Made by a program: the position numbers and the translations under genes
Source: Caryophanales bacterium
GTDB lineage: Bacteria; Bacillota; Bacilli; Paenibacillales; CANHCR01
Assembly (NCBI GenBank): GCA_947459205.1
Contig: CANHCR010000013.1
Coordinates: forward strand, 1-56,013
Direction of reading: 5' to 3'
Length of the DNA stretch: 56,013 nucleotides
Notes under the pieces: generated by a model
Databases searched by the model: none
The model's input: only the letters and a program-made list of their open reading frames with translations
What the model was told of the DNA's origin: nothing
Part shown: positions 9,133 to 17,022 of the stretch, in pieces
How positions within the stretch are numbered: position 1 is the stretch's first letter
Layout: every line of letters begins with the position of its first letter

Positions 9133-10638
9133 TTAGTCAATCGCTTCTGTTTCGACAATCACTTTAATCTGCTGAATCGAACGGTCCTCTGGACCTTTCA
9201 CTGGCAAACCAATATTGACATGTTCCATGATGTAGTTGATGTTCTCTTGGGAAATGACTTCGCCTGGCAATAAAATCGGGATGCCTGGCGGATATACATA
9301 AATGAATTCAGCGATAATCCGCCCCGCCGACTCGGTAAATGGTATCACTTCCGTATCGGCATAAAAAGCTTCGCGCGGTGTTATCGATAGGTGCGGAATC
9401 TCCGGGATTTTGACAATCAACTCATGCTCCGGTAGCACGTCGTGATGTTCGTCAGATAAGCGTTGAAGAGCTTCTAAGAGTATGCCGACCGTTTGTTCGC
9501 TGTCGGCAGGCGTCAGCAAGCAGAGAATGTTGTACATGTCACTCAACTCGACCTCGATGCGGTAATGGTCGCGCAGCCAATTTTCTACTTCGTAGCCGGT
9601 AATCCCTAATTTGCGAACATGAATCGTCAACTTTGTCGGATCGTATGCATAGGCCGCTTCTGTACCAAGGATGTCCTCGCCGAAGCAATATAGCCCGTCG
9701 ATCTCATTGATTCGACGACGCACATCATTGGCTAGCGAAACGGTTTTGGCAGCCATTTGGTGACCGTTCAGCGCCAATTCTTTGCGTGCAGCATCGAGTG
9801 ATGCGAGCAGTAGGTAGGAGGTTGAAGTTGTTGTCAGCATGCTGATGATGGTTTGCACCCGTTGCGGATTGACGAGTCCGGCGCGCACATTCAAAATCGA
9901 ACTTTGCGTCATCGACCCACCCAGTTTGTGAACACTGGTCGCGGCCATATCAGCCCCGGCTTGCATCGCAGAAAGTGGCAATTCATCGTGAAAATGTATG
10001 AGTGCCCCGTGCGCCTCGTCAACGAGCACAGGGATGTTATAGGAGTGTACGAGTTCGACCAATTCTTTCAAATTGGTGCTGACGCCAAAATAAGTAGGAT
10101 TGATGACCAAAACCGCTTTGACATCTTTATGGCGTTGCAATGCTTTTTGAATCGAACGTAACGTAATACCGTGGTCAATCCCCAAATTTCCATCGCGAAC
10201 GGGGGCGACAAATACTGGCTTTGCGCCGGCGAAAATAATCGACGACATCACCGATTTATGGACGTTGCGTGGCACGATGATTTTATCGCCTGGGGAGCAA
10301 ACGCTCATGATCATCGTCATGATGGCCGTACTTGTACCTTGGACGGAAAAATAAGTGTAGTCTGCACCGAATGCTTGCGCAGCCAATTTTTGTGCGTCCT
10401 CGATTACGCCGAGCGGTTGATGGAGATCGTCGAGAGGCGCGATGTTAATTAGATCAATCGAGAGCGCGTTATCGCCGATAAAATGGCGAAACTCCGACTC
10501 CATGCCAGCGCCTTTTTTGTGACCCGGAATATGAAACTGCACAGGCTCTTTGGCTGCATGTTCTCTAAGGGCATTAAACAGTGGCGTCTGCTGCTGGGCT
10601 TTTAAATATTGTTCATTTTCTGTATAAGTAATGGTCAT
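9133..10638 (-). CDS. PLP-dependent arginine/lysine/ornithine decarboxylase
   Basis: A fold-type I PLP enzyme of about 501 residues from the Orn/Lys/Arg decarboxylase family (Bacillus SpeA/YaaO type, about 480-490 residues). The Schiff-base lysine lies in the pattern SVHKLGGS (Lys238). The aspartate that contacts the pyridine nitrogen is in VDEAHGA, and the N-terminus has the family pattern HIPGHKKG. It probably makes agmatine, cadaverine or putrescine; substrate cannot be told from motifs. The start is set at 10638 because GAGAGGA lies at the right distance there. A longer frame from a TTG at 10731 would run through the apparent promoter. It diverges from an MFS exporter gene. Confidence -1.
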   Translation of the reverse strand: MTITYTENEQYLKAQQQTPLFNALREHAAKEPVQFHIPGHKKGAGMESEFRHFIGDNALSIDLINIAPLDDLHQPLGVIEDAQKLAAQAFGADYTYFSVQGTSTAIMTMIMSVCSPGDKIIVPRNVHKSVMSSIIFAGAKPVFVAPVRDGNLGIDHGITLRSIQKALQRHKDVKAVLVINPTYFGVSTNLKELVELVHSYNIPVLVDEAHGALIHFHDELPLSAMQAGADMAATSVHKLGGSMTQSSILNVRAGLVNPQRVQTIISMLTTTSTSYLLLASLDAARKELALNGHQMAAKTVSLANDVRRRINEIDGLYCFGEDILGTEAAYAYDPTKLTIHVRKLGITGYEVENWLRDHYRIEVELSDMYNILCLLTPADSEQTVGILLEALQRLSDEHHDVLPEHELIVKIPEIPHLSITPREAFYADTEVIPFTESAGRIIAEFIYVYPPGIPILLPGEVISQENINYIMEHVNIGLPVKGPEDRSIQQIKVIVETEAID

Positions 10639-10674
10639 TGCTTTCATTCCTCTCAATCTCAACAGTCTTATAGA

Positions 10675-10703
10675 AGTATAGCAAAAACGAACGCCGAATT
10701 CAT
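10675..10703 (-). promoter_or_regulatory. Extended -10 promoter for the decarboxylase gene
   Basis: Minus strand TGCTATACT gives an extended -10 (TATACT over 10675-10680). The -35 (ATGAAT, 17 bp upstream) is weak. It lies inside the longest possible reading frame of the decarboxylase, which supports the shorter start at 10638. Confidence -1.
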
Positions 10704-10769
10704 CTACTGCCGACGTGATTTTAACTGTCAAGTATGATAGGATGGATGCAGACAGGGAGGTTCAACGCA

Positions 10770-11981
10770 ATGAACAAACAAAAAGGCACCATCATGTTGA
10801 TGGTGATGCTCATGTTTATCGGATTTGGTATCGTCATTCCTGTATTGCCGCACGTTGTAACAGATGAACTGGGGTTTGCCGATTTTCATGTACAGGTGAT
10901 GTTGGCTGTATATTCGTTGGCGTCGTTTATCGTATCGCCGCTTTGGGGGGCGCTTTCGGAGCGGATCGGTCGTAAACCGGTCATGATGACGGGAATGATT
11001 GGGTTCAGTATTAGTTTTCTCGTCTTTGGCCTGGCAGTCGCGTTGCAGAACAACGATGCTATCAGTTCGGAGTTGAGTCTGGTGCTGATGTACGTTTCGC
11101 GGACGTTGAGCGGCTTATTTTCGGGAGCAACGATTGCGGTGTCGATGGCATATATGGCGGACATTACGAGTGATGAGGAACGGACAAAAGGCATGGGACT
11201 GATCGGCATGTCGATTGGGCTCGGTTTCATTTTTGGCCCGGCGATTGGTGGCTTGCTGACGATTGGCGGCTCCTACTCGTTGCCGTTTTTCGTCTCGGCG
11301 GGCTTGTCATTTTTGACGATGCTTGCGGCTGCTGCATATGTGAGAGAATCATTGACGAAGGAAGCGCGCGAGAAGGCACTTGCGGAGCGGGCGACAGCTT
11401 CATCTCGTTGGACAGCGTTTCAAGGTTCATCGAGATATTTGTTCATCATCGCGTTTCTTGCTACCTTCATTTTGGCTGGACTCGAGGGCACGCTGCAGTT
11501 GTTCCAAATGGAGAAAATCGGCGTCACCCCTGCGCAAATGGGTTTCATGTTTTTATTAAGCGGAATTGCCGGTGCGCTCATGCAGGGCGGATTCATCCAG
11601 CGATATGTAAAAAAGGGTGATGAGGTTCGCTACATGACGATTGGTTTCATTCTCTCTGGAGTAGCACTAGTCTTGTTATTGTTTAGTCAAAGTGTGTTTG
11701 ATGCCGCGGTCTATTTGTGTCTATTCGGAATTGGTAACTCGCTCATTCGCCCCTGTGTAACTTCGCTCATAACACAAAAAGCGACGGTTGGCCACGGCAT
11801 CTCTACTGGGCTTAGTGCATCCTTCGACAGTTTGGGTCGTGTGCTCGGACCATTGTTTGCGGGCATGCTGTTCGGCCTTGATATCAGTTTGCCGTTTGTC
11901 GTAGGAGCGGTAATGAGTGTGTTGGCGGTCGCGGTTGTCATGATGTTTGTGCGAGTAGAAAAAATTCATTTGCGAAACTGA
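10770..11981 (+). CDS. MFS efflux transporter (drug:H+ antiporter type)
   Basis: A 403-residue major facilitator with about 12 membrane segments. The motif-A loop between TM2 and TM3 reads GALSERIGRKPVMM, and a glycine-rich TM5 (GPAIGG) fits antiporter motif C. Both are typical of the DHA1 group that includes NorA, Blt and TetA. ATG 10770 is preferred over 10734 because GGGAGG sits 9 bp upstream of it. The gene diverges from an amino-acid decarboxylase gene. Bacillus Blt exports spermidine, so polyamine or amine export is a reasonable guess, but drug efflux is equally compatible. Confidence -1.
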   Translation: MNKQKGTIMLMVMLMFIGFGIVIPVLPHVVTDELGFADFHVQVMLAVYSLASFIVSPLWGALSERIGRKPVMMTGMIGFSISFLVFGLAVALQNNDAISSELSLVLMYVSRTLSGLFSGATIAVSMAYMADITSDEERTKGMGLIGMSIGLGFIFGPAIGGLLTIGGSYSLPFFVSAGLSFLTMLAAAAYVRESLTKEAREKALAERATASSRWTAFQGSSRYLFIIAFLATFILAGLEGTLQLFQMEKIGVTPAQMGFMFLLSGIAGALMQGGFIQRYVKKGDEVRYMTIGFILSGVALVLLLFSQSVFDAAVYLCLFGIGNSLIRPCVTSLITQKATVGHGISTGLSASFDSLGRVLGPLFAGMLFGLDISLPFVVGAVMSVLAVAVVMMFVRVEKIHLRN

Positions 11982-11999
11982 CCATTTTTTTATATGATG
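11971..11999 (+). promoter_or_regulatory. Sigma-A promoter for the lipoprotein gene at 12043
   Basis: TTGCGA (11971-11976), 17-bp spacer, TATGAT (11994-11999). It overlaps the last codons of the MFS gene, so the lipoprotein gene is probably transcribed independently. Confidence -1.
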
Positions 12000-12042
12000 A
12001 ATTCAGCGTTAAAAATTTGATGATGAAAAAGGGGAGTATGGG

Positions 12043-12480
12043 ATGAAGGCAACATTGCAAAAAGGATTGAAAATGAGTTTGTTGTTGCTTTTGATGATGA
12101 CATTCGTAGTTGTATTGGCAGCTTGCGGTTCATCAGAGAAAGAAGCGGCGACTGAGAAGGAGTCGACAGAACAAGCGGCTGACAACACGGAAGCGAACAA
12201 AAAGCTTGTCGGCACATGGTCTGGCACAGATGCTGATGGCAATGCTGTGAAAGCAGTATTCAATGAAGATGGCAGTGTAACCGTGAATGATGGTACGAAA
12301 TTGTACTATAGTGTAGTACCGGATTCCAATCCGTTGAGTTTCCTTTTGACGAATGAAGTGCTTACAAAAGAAAATGAAGCAAGTGCTACCTTAGCATATG
12401 ATCTTGTATTGAATAGCGACACTGAAATTGTCTTGAATGATTTGAACACTTACAAATCATCGACATTGACGAAACAATAA
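12043..12480 (+). CDS. Small lipoprotein with lipocalin-like/DUF5640-like domain
   Basis: A 145-residue precursor. Residues 1-28 form a lipoprotein signal with lipobox LAAC, so the mature protein starts at Cys28 and is anchored to the outer face of the membrane. A charged Glu/Lys/Ala linker follows, then a beta-rich domain starting LVGTWSG and FNEDGSVTV, as in small lipocalin-like families such as DUF5640. No ligand can be inferred. GGGGAG precedes the ATG at 12043. It has its own promoter and terminator and so is probably monocistronic. Confidence -1.
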   Translation: MKATLQKGLKMSLLLLLMMTFVVVLAACGSSEKEAATEKESTEQAADNTEANKKLVGTWSGTDADGNAVKAVFNEDGSVTVNDGTKLYYSVVPDSNPLSFLLTNEVLTKENEASATLAYDLVLNSDTEIVLNDLNTYKSSTLTKQ

Positions 12481-12498
12481 GATTTATCAAGCATAGAC

Positions 12499-12533
12499 GG
12501 GGCTAACTTCATCTTATGGAGTTAGTCCTTTTT
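12499..12533 (+). terminator. Rho-independent terminator after the lipoprotein gene
   Basis: A 9-bp stem, GGGCTAACT with AGTTAGTCC (one G-U pair), followed by TTTTT. Confidence -1.
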
Positions 12534-12564
12534 AATTATTTTTCAACTCCTATGCTAGATTCTG

Positions 12565-12573
12565 TGCTATAAT
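12565..12573 (+). promoter_or_regulatory. Extended -10 promoter for the 505-residue protein gene
   Basis: TGCTATAAT (12565-12573) is a perfect extended -10. The -35 region is weak (TTCAAC-like). It lies about 30 bp upstream of the ATG at 12605. Confidence -1.
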
Positions 12574-12604
12574 ACTAGCAATTCTATTCAAACGAGGTGA
12601 ACAA

Positions 12605-14122
12605 ATGTCGCAGCAATTATCGGAACTTTACGCGCAATTCGAATCAGGGGAAGTTACTGCTGATTTTTGTAAATTGCGCTGTGCTGATATGATCACGGTC
12701 GAACGTCAACAAGCGGATGGAGGACATCCAACGGAACCTGATTCAATTAAGGTTTGGTTGCAATTCAATGAGCGCAATCTTATTGCTGACGTTGGTACGC
12801 TGGACGGTTTGATTTTATCGGCGTTTCACAATCACTTTCAAGCATTACGCGAACGTCACACTGAGCCAGAGAAAGCACGGCAAGCGCAACTGACATTTGA
12901 TGCATTTGTCGATGTTTTGAGCGAACATAAAACGGTTTGGGCGACATTTATCAAAACGTTGTTCGAACAACAAAAAAACGTGCTTGATTTGTTACTTGCG
13001 TTCCGTTTTATTACACTCAAACGTGGCGGTAATTTGTTGTATGAGTTGAATCGTTGGAATCTCGAAGATACGTTCAAAATGCAATTATTCATAGACTTGC
13101 TAGATTTGATTCGCCCACGCGTGCGCCCTGTGTTAAGCAAGTGGATTGGTGAGAATGAGCAAACGGAAAATCGTTACAAAATTTGGAGTGAGTTAAATGA
13201 GATTACTGAGCTTACCTTCGGCGATCAAATGGCCAAATATGTTGATGAGTTGCGCTATTCGGTCATTCAGCCGATACTAGACGGCAGCAAGTTTCAAACG
13301 TGGGAGGCGCGTGATTATGCGATCTATTCTGCAGAATGGTTGCGGAGCAGTGACGCGCGCTGGAAGAACATGTACTTCCGTCGCTTGGCTGATAAGGTGA
13401 AAGCGGAGATTGAGTTGTCGGGCCTGTTGATCTCGCCAGAGAAAGTTGTCCAGTGGTTTCGTACATATGAGGAAAAAGTGAAGGGCGTATATGACGGCGA
13501 GTCGAGTTGGGTGAAAGCGATTCAAGCCCGGGTGCAGTCCTATTTTCTTTTTGAAGATTCGCTGAATGATATCAGTTTGAAACGAATCAAGTGGGTAGCT
13601 TCGCAGACTGAACATGATTTTGCTGATGATGATCGAGCGTCTGAAATTTTGCAAAAGTATGCGATTGTTTGCAAATTGAATCAAGTCTACGGCTTTTTAG
13701 AGGAGGGGAGCGGCGCTCCGAATCCAGAGGAGATTTACAAACCGAAGCAAGACGAAGAGTTGCGTAAAACGATTCAACAACACATTAAGAATCAAGTGTT
13801 GTCGAGAAAAGTCGAATTGACGAAACACCGGAGAATCGTTGCGTTAGCGTTTTTTCATAACGGGAAGTATGACGTTAAATCGATGTTTCACTTTGTCAAT
13901 GAAAACAAAAAGAACAACCGCGAATATTTGAATTTTATTACGTGGTTATACGGTGATAAAACGATTATCGGTGCACTTGATACGTCGGCGCAGCGTGATT
14001 TGAAGAGTCAGATTGAATGGTATATTGAGATGGAAGTCGTTCCTGATCTCGACCCCACTTCGCTCAAAATTTTGTTAGAATGTGAGCACGATCATATTCG
14101 GAAAATTGCACAAGGTGAATAG
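12605..14122 (+). CDS. Unrecognised 505-residue cytoplasmic protein
   Basis: I do not recognise this family. It has no signal peptide, membrane segment, nucleotide-binding motif or cysteine cluster. It looks mostly alpha-helical, with many charged residues and recurring aromatic positions, and could be a helical-repeat protein. The ATG at 12605 follows GAGGTGA with good spacing and an extended -10 promoter. A strong terminator follows the stop codon, so the gene is a single transcription unit. Base composition is similar to its neighbours, giving no sign of recent transfer. Confidence -1.
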   Translation: MSQQLSELYAQFESGEVTADFCKLRCADMITVERQQADGGHPTEPDSIKVWLQFNERNLIADVGTLDGLILSAFHNHFQALRERHTEPEKARQAQLTFDAFVDVLSEHKTVWATFIKTLFEQQKNVLDLLLAFRFITLKRGGNLLYELNRWNLEDTFKMQLFIDLLDLIRPRVRPVLSKWIGENEQTENRYKIWSELNEITELTFGDQMAKYVDELRYSVIQPILDGSKFQTWEARDYAIYSAEWLRSSDARWKNMYFRRLADKVKAEIELSGLLISPEKVVQWFRTYEEKVKGVYDGESSWVKAIQARVQSYFLFEDSLNDISLKRIKWVASQTEHDFADDDRASEILQKYAIVCKLNQVYGFLEEGSGAPNPEEIYKPKQDEELRKTIQQHIKNQVLSRKVELTKHRRIVALAFFHNGKYDVKSMFHFVNENKKNNREYLNFITWLYGDKTIIGALDTSAQRDLKSQIEWYIEMEVVPDLDPTSLKILLECEHDHIRKIAQGE

Positions 14123-14125
14123 CAG

Positions 14126-14158
14126 AAACTCCGCCCGAATCATGGGGCGGAGTTTTTT
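14126..14158 (+). terminator. Terminator shared by converging genes
   Basis: A perfect 11-bp stem, AAACTCCGCCC (14126-14136) with GGGCGGAGTTT (14145-14155), followed by a T run. It terminates the 505-residue protein gene. The stop codon and last codons of the photolyase gene on the other strand lie inside the hairpin. Confidence -1.
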
Positions 14159-15510
14159 GCTTTTTCGAGGATGACTTTATATGTGTCGATGGAGCGCTGA
14201 CGACTCTCTTTCAAATCGACGAGGGCATTCGCTTGTTCGAGATGGATTTGTTCTTGTGATAGGTGGCGTAGTTCGGGCAACCATTTGCGTAAATACTGAC
14301 CTTGCACGTCGAAACGCTGCGATTGTGTGACAGGGTTCATCACGCGGAAGTAAGGAGCGCCATCATAGCCGAGCGAACTACTCCATAGCCAACCGCCGCG
14401 ATTGAGTGCGTTATCGTAATCTAGCAGTTTTCTGCGGAAATGTCGTTCGCCGAGCGTGAACGGACAGAGCAAGTTTTTCGTCAGAAACATCGCCGTCACC
14501 ATCCGCAAGCGATTGTGCATATGTCCGGTCTCATTTAGTTCGCGCATCGCAGCGTCGATAATCGGAATCCCGGTTTCGCCGCAAGCCCAACGTTCGTAGT
14601 GCTCATCACTCAACAGACTGAAGTCGTAGTTGTTCTCGAAAGCAAAATAGTCTGGCGTCATCACCGATTGATAGATGTAAAAGTCACGCCACGCCAACTG
14701 ACGAATCCAAGCATCACTGCCGCTCACTCGCTCAATCAAGGCGGTCTCATACACTTCACGCGCTGAGATGGCGCCCGTATTCAAAAAAAGACTGATACGA
14801 CTGGTGCTGTCATAGTGATAGAAATCACGCGCTTCTTTGTAATGTTCGACCTGCGTCTCGAGAAAAGTTGCGATTTTTTTGCGCGGTGCATCGGCTGCAA
14901 GCGCTAATTTACGATGTTCTGCTACTGGATAAATTTGCGGATTGGCGGCAAATTGCGAACGTATGACCTCGTTCAACTCATGAACATCGAGATCTGCAAT
15001 CGATTCGTTATAGACGACTGGCGGATGCAGTTGCAAAAAATCACTCCATTTGCGATAAAATGGCGTGAATACTTTGTAAGTGTCGGGTTTGCCGCTAAAA
15101 CGTTGAAACGCTCGCGGATGAACGAGTGAGAGGTCGTCGAAGGCACGCACATGAAGTCCGAGTTGACGTGCTGTTTCGTTCATCGCCAAGTCTCTTTTGT
15201 GAGCATAAGGCGTGCTGTCGGTATGGTACACAAGTTCATGAATATTGTGATGTTTCTTAATCGTTTCGATGATTCGGTTGACGTCACCTTGTAGGATGTG
15301 TAACGTTTTGCCGTAATAATCATACTGATGTTCGAGTGCTTCCAATCTCTGTAGAAACGCGCGACCGCTTGGCTCATCGTGGCGACCGTCATCTAGCAAA
15401 TTTTCATCGAGAATAAATAGATGAATGGAAGGCGCACGATGTTGCGACATGTGTGTAAAAGCAGGCAAATCACTCGCGCGCAGATCTTTGCGATGAATAA
15501 ATAAGTACAT
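14140..15510 (-). CDS. phr: Class I deoxyribodipyrimidine (CPD) photolyase
   Basis: A 456-residue photolyase that uses FADH- and light to split cyclobutane pyrimidine dimers. The N-terminal Rossmann antenna domain starts MYLFIHRKDLR. The C-terminal FAD domain carries the family patterns WRDFYIYQ, ETGIPIIDAAMREL, MHNRLRM, DYDNALNRGGW and the CPD-type WLWSS...AP end. The ATG at 15510 follows AAGGAGG with ideal spacing. It is downstream of a small membrane protein gene (26-bp gap) in a unit divergent from a CarH/LitR-type regulator, which strongly suggests light-induced expression. Its 3' end runs into the terminator of the opposing gene. Confidence -1.
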   Translation of the reverse strand: MYLFIHRKDLRASDLPAFTHMSQHRAPSIHLFILDENLLDDGRHDEPSGRAFLQRLEALEHQYDYYGKTLHILQGDVNRIIETIKKHHNIHELVYHTDSTPYAHKRDLAMNETARQLGLHVRAFDDLSLVHPRAFQRFSGKPDTYKVFTPFYRKWSDFLQLHPPVVYNESIADLDVHELNEVIRSQFAANPQIYPVAEHRKLALAADAPRKKIATFLETQVEHYKEARDFYHYDSTSRISLFLNTGAISAREVYETALIERVSGSDAWIRQLAWRDFYIYQSVMTPDYFAFENNYDFSLLSDEHYERWACGETGIPIIDAAMRELNETGHMHNRLRMVTAMFLTKNLLCPFTLGERHFRRKLLDYDNALNRGGWLWSSSLGYDGAPYFRVMNPVTQSQRFDVQGQYLRKWLPELRHLSQEQIHLEQANALVDLKESRQRSIDTYKVILEKAKNSAP

Positions 15511-15536
15511 ACTGCGTACCTCCTTAAGATTCGAAC

Positions 15537-15962
15537 TTAAGATTCAGAATGTTTGACGAGCAGCAACGCCAGCACCCAACCGTAGAGCAAGTGTGCGCTT
15601 AACCACCACATCCATGCCTGAGCGTCTGTGATTTCCGGGGTGCGGTCGGACATTACGGTCGAAGGGAATAGCAAAATGCCAATGATCAGAGCGAACATCA
15701 CGATGATGGCAATGGAGCGCTCTCGTCTTGGCGAGCGTGGAATGATGAATTTGGCGATGAACCAGCTGAGCAAAACGGCAATCACCATATGCATGCTGAG
15801 TTCTAGCCACTCGATGCCGGTTGCGGCGCGGGCGAGCGGGATGTAATCGACATTGAGCAATAACGTGTAAACTTTAATTTGTGTCATCGATTCAACAACA
15901 CGTAAAAACCCTGCCATGATGAGACCGCTGATGATGCCAGCCCAAAAAATTTTCATGCTCAT
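15537..15962 (-). CDS. Small four-helix integral membrane protein
   Basis: About 141 residues with four predicted membrane segments, near residues 3-20, 40-70, 80-100 and 115-138. I do not recognise a named family with confidence; it loosely resembles small YagU/DUF1440-like membrane proteins. GGAGGT precedes the ATG at 15962; a frame extension to 16019 would run into the operator region and lacks a ribosome binding site. It is the first gene of the photolyase unit and faces the B12-dependent regulator, so it is probably part of the light response, but nothing in the sequence reveals its activity. Confidence -1.
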   Translation of the reverse strand: MSMKIFWAGIISGLIMAGFLRVVESMTQIKVYTLLLNVDYIPLARAATGIEWLELSMHMVIAVLLSWFIAKFIIPRSPRRERSIAIIVMFALIIGILLFPSTVMSDRTPEITDAQAWMWWLSAHLLYGWVLALLLVKHSES

Positions 15963-15978
15963 AGTGACCTCCGATTGA

Positions 15979-16061
15979 TGTATATACTTTTGAAAAAAAA
16001 TGTATATCGCACTGTACATTTATTGTATAAGTATTGTATAATTATTTCGGTGTTTTGTACA
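15979..16061. promoter_or_regulatory. Predicted CarH/LitR operator: TGTAYA repeats on an 11-bp grid
   Basis: Six direct copies of TGTA(T/C)A start at 15979, 16001, 16013, 16024, 16035 and 16056. The spacings are 22, 12, 11, 11 and 21 bp, close to one or two helical turns. The array lies between the regulator gene and the divergent membrane-protein/photolyase unit. From memory, Thermus CarH binds 11-bp direct repeats with a TACA core, which fits. The repeats overlap the probable regulator promoter. Confidence -1.
16013..16042 (+). promoter_or_regulatory. Probable promoter of the CarH/LitR-type gene, within its operator
   Basis: TATAAT (16037-16042) preceded at 18 bp by TGTACA (16013-16018, 4 of 6 match to TTGACA). 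Both boxes overlap the direct repeats, as expected for an autorepressed gene. Confidence -1.
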
Positions 16062-16084
16062 GTTGAAAAGAGAGGCGGATCGAG

Positions 16085-16978
16085 ATGCACGTCTACAACA
16101 TCAAAATGGTGTCAAAACTTGTAGGGATTCCGACAGTTACGATACGTGCTTGGGAAAAAAGATACGAAGTTGTCACGCCGCAACGAACGCATAGCGGTCA
16201 TCGTCTCTATTCGGATCAAGACATTGAAGACTTGTTGTGGTTGAAAAAACAAATCGACGAGAACGGTTTGACTATCAGTCAGGCGATCAAGCGTTTGCGT
16301 CAGATGAGAGAGTCGCTAGACAAGAAAGTTTCGATTGCCGTAGAACAAAGTGCTTATCAGGGATACGCCGAGCAAATCTATCAGGCACTTGTTAACTTTC
16401 GCAGCGATCAGGCGAACCATTTGATCGACTTGGTATTTTCGATGTTTCATTACGAGGAAGTTTTCCATAAAATTTTGGCGCCGATTTTGCAAAAAGTTGG
16501 TGAGGATTGGGAACGTGATGAGGTGAATGTCACGCAAGAACATTACATCACGAATTTGCTCGTCAATCGGTTTTATCAGTTTTTCCGGATTCATCCGACG
16601 AATCCCATGCTTCCTAAAGTATTGGCGTTTTGTCCGTCCGGCGAACAACATTTTGTTGGACTGCTGTTGTTCACATTATATTTGCGAAAACATGGTGTCG
16701 ATGTTATTTTTCTCGGTGCAGACACGCCGGTGGAAACGCTCATGCCTGTGATTATTGAGAAAAAAATTAATGTGATAGCGATGTCCACTTCTGACGCAGC
16801 ACTACTTGAGCCGATTTATGAGTGGGTTCGCCAGCATAAGTATCAACTGTATCACATATCGATGGTGGTTGGTGGTAGTTGTCATCTCGAGGTGCCAGAA
16901 GATGTGCCGATTCATTTTTTGGGCGGTGATGTCGAACGGTGGAAAACATGGTTTGAAGATACAATCCGTCCGCTTTAA
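16085..16978 (+). CDS. litR: CarH/LitR-type B12-dependent light-sensing MerR repressor
   Basis: A 297-residue protein with a MerR-type winged helix (about 1-72), a four-helix cap domain (about 90-170) and a cobalamin-binding Rossmann domain (about 176-297). The cap carries the CarH signature W-x9-E-H (Trp142, Glu152, His153). GEQH places His189 where CarH has its lower cobalt ligand; Trp-to-His spacing is 47 here against 46 in Thermus CarH as I recall it. Such proteins bind DNA as adenosylcobalamin tetramers in the dark and are released by light. The gene diverges from the photolyase unit across a repeat array that fits this family, and is followed after 44 bp by an RND exporter gene. Confidence -1.
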   Translation: MHVYNIKMVSKLVGIPTVTIRAWEKRYEVVTPQRTHSGHRLYSDQDIEDLLWLKKQIDENGLTISQAIKRLRQMRESLDKKVSIAVEQSAYQGYAEQIYQALVNFRSDQANHLIDLVFSMFHYEEVFHKILAPILQKVGEDWERDEVNVTQEHYITNLLVNRFYQFFRIHPTNPMLPKVLAFCPSGEQHFVGLLLFTLYLRKHGVDVIFLGADTPVETLMPVIIEKKINVIAMSTSDAALLEPIYEWVRQHKYQLYHISMVVGGSCHLEVPEDVPIHFLGGDVERWKTWFEDTIRPL

Positions 16979-17022
16979 GCGAACAGTTGATCAAAATTTA
17001 TTGAAAAACGAGGGAACCAGCG

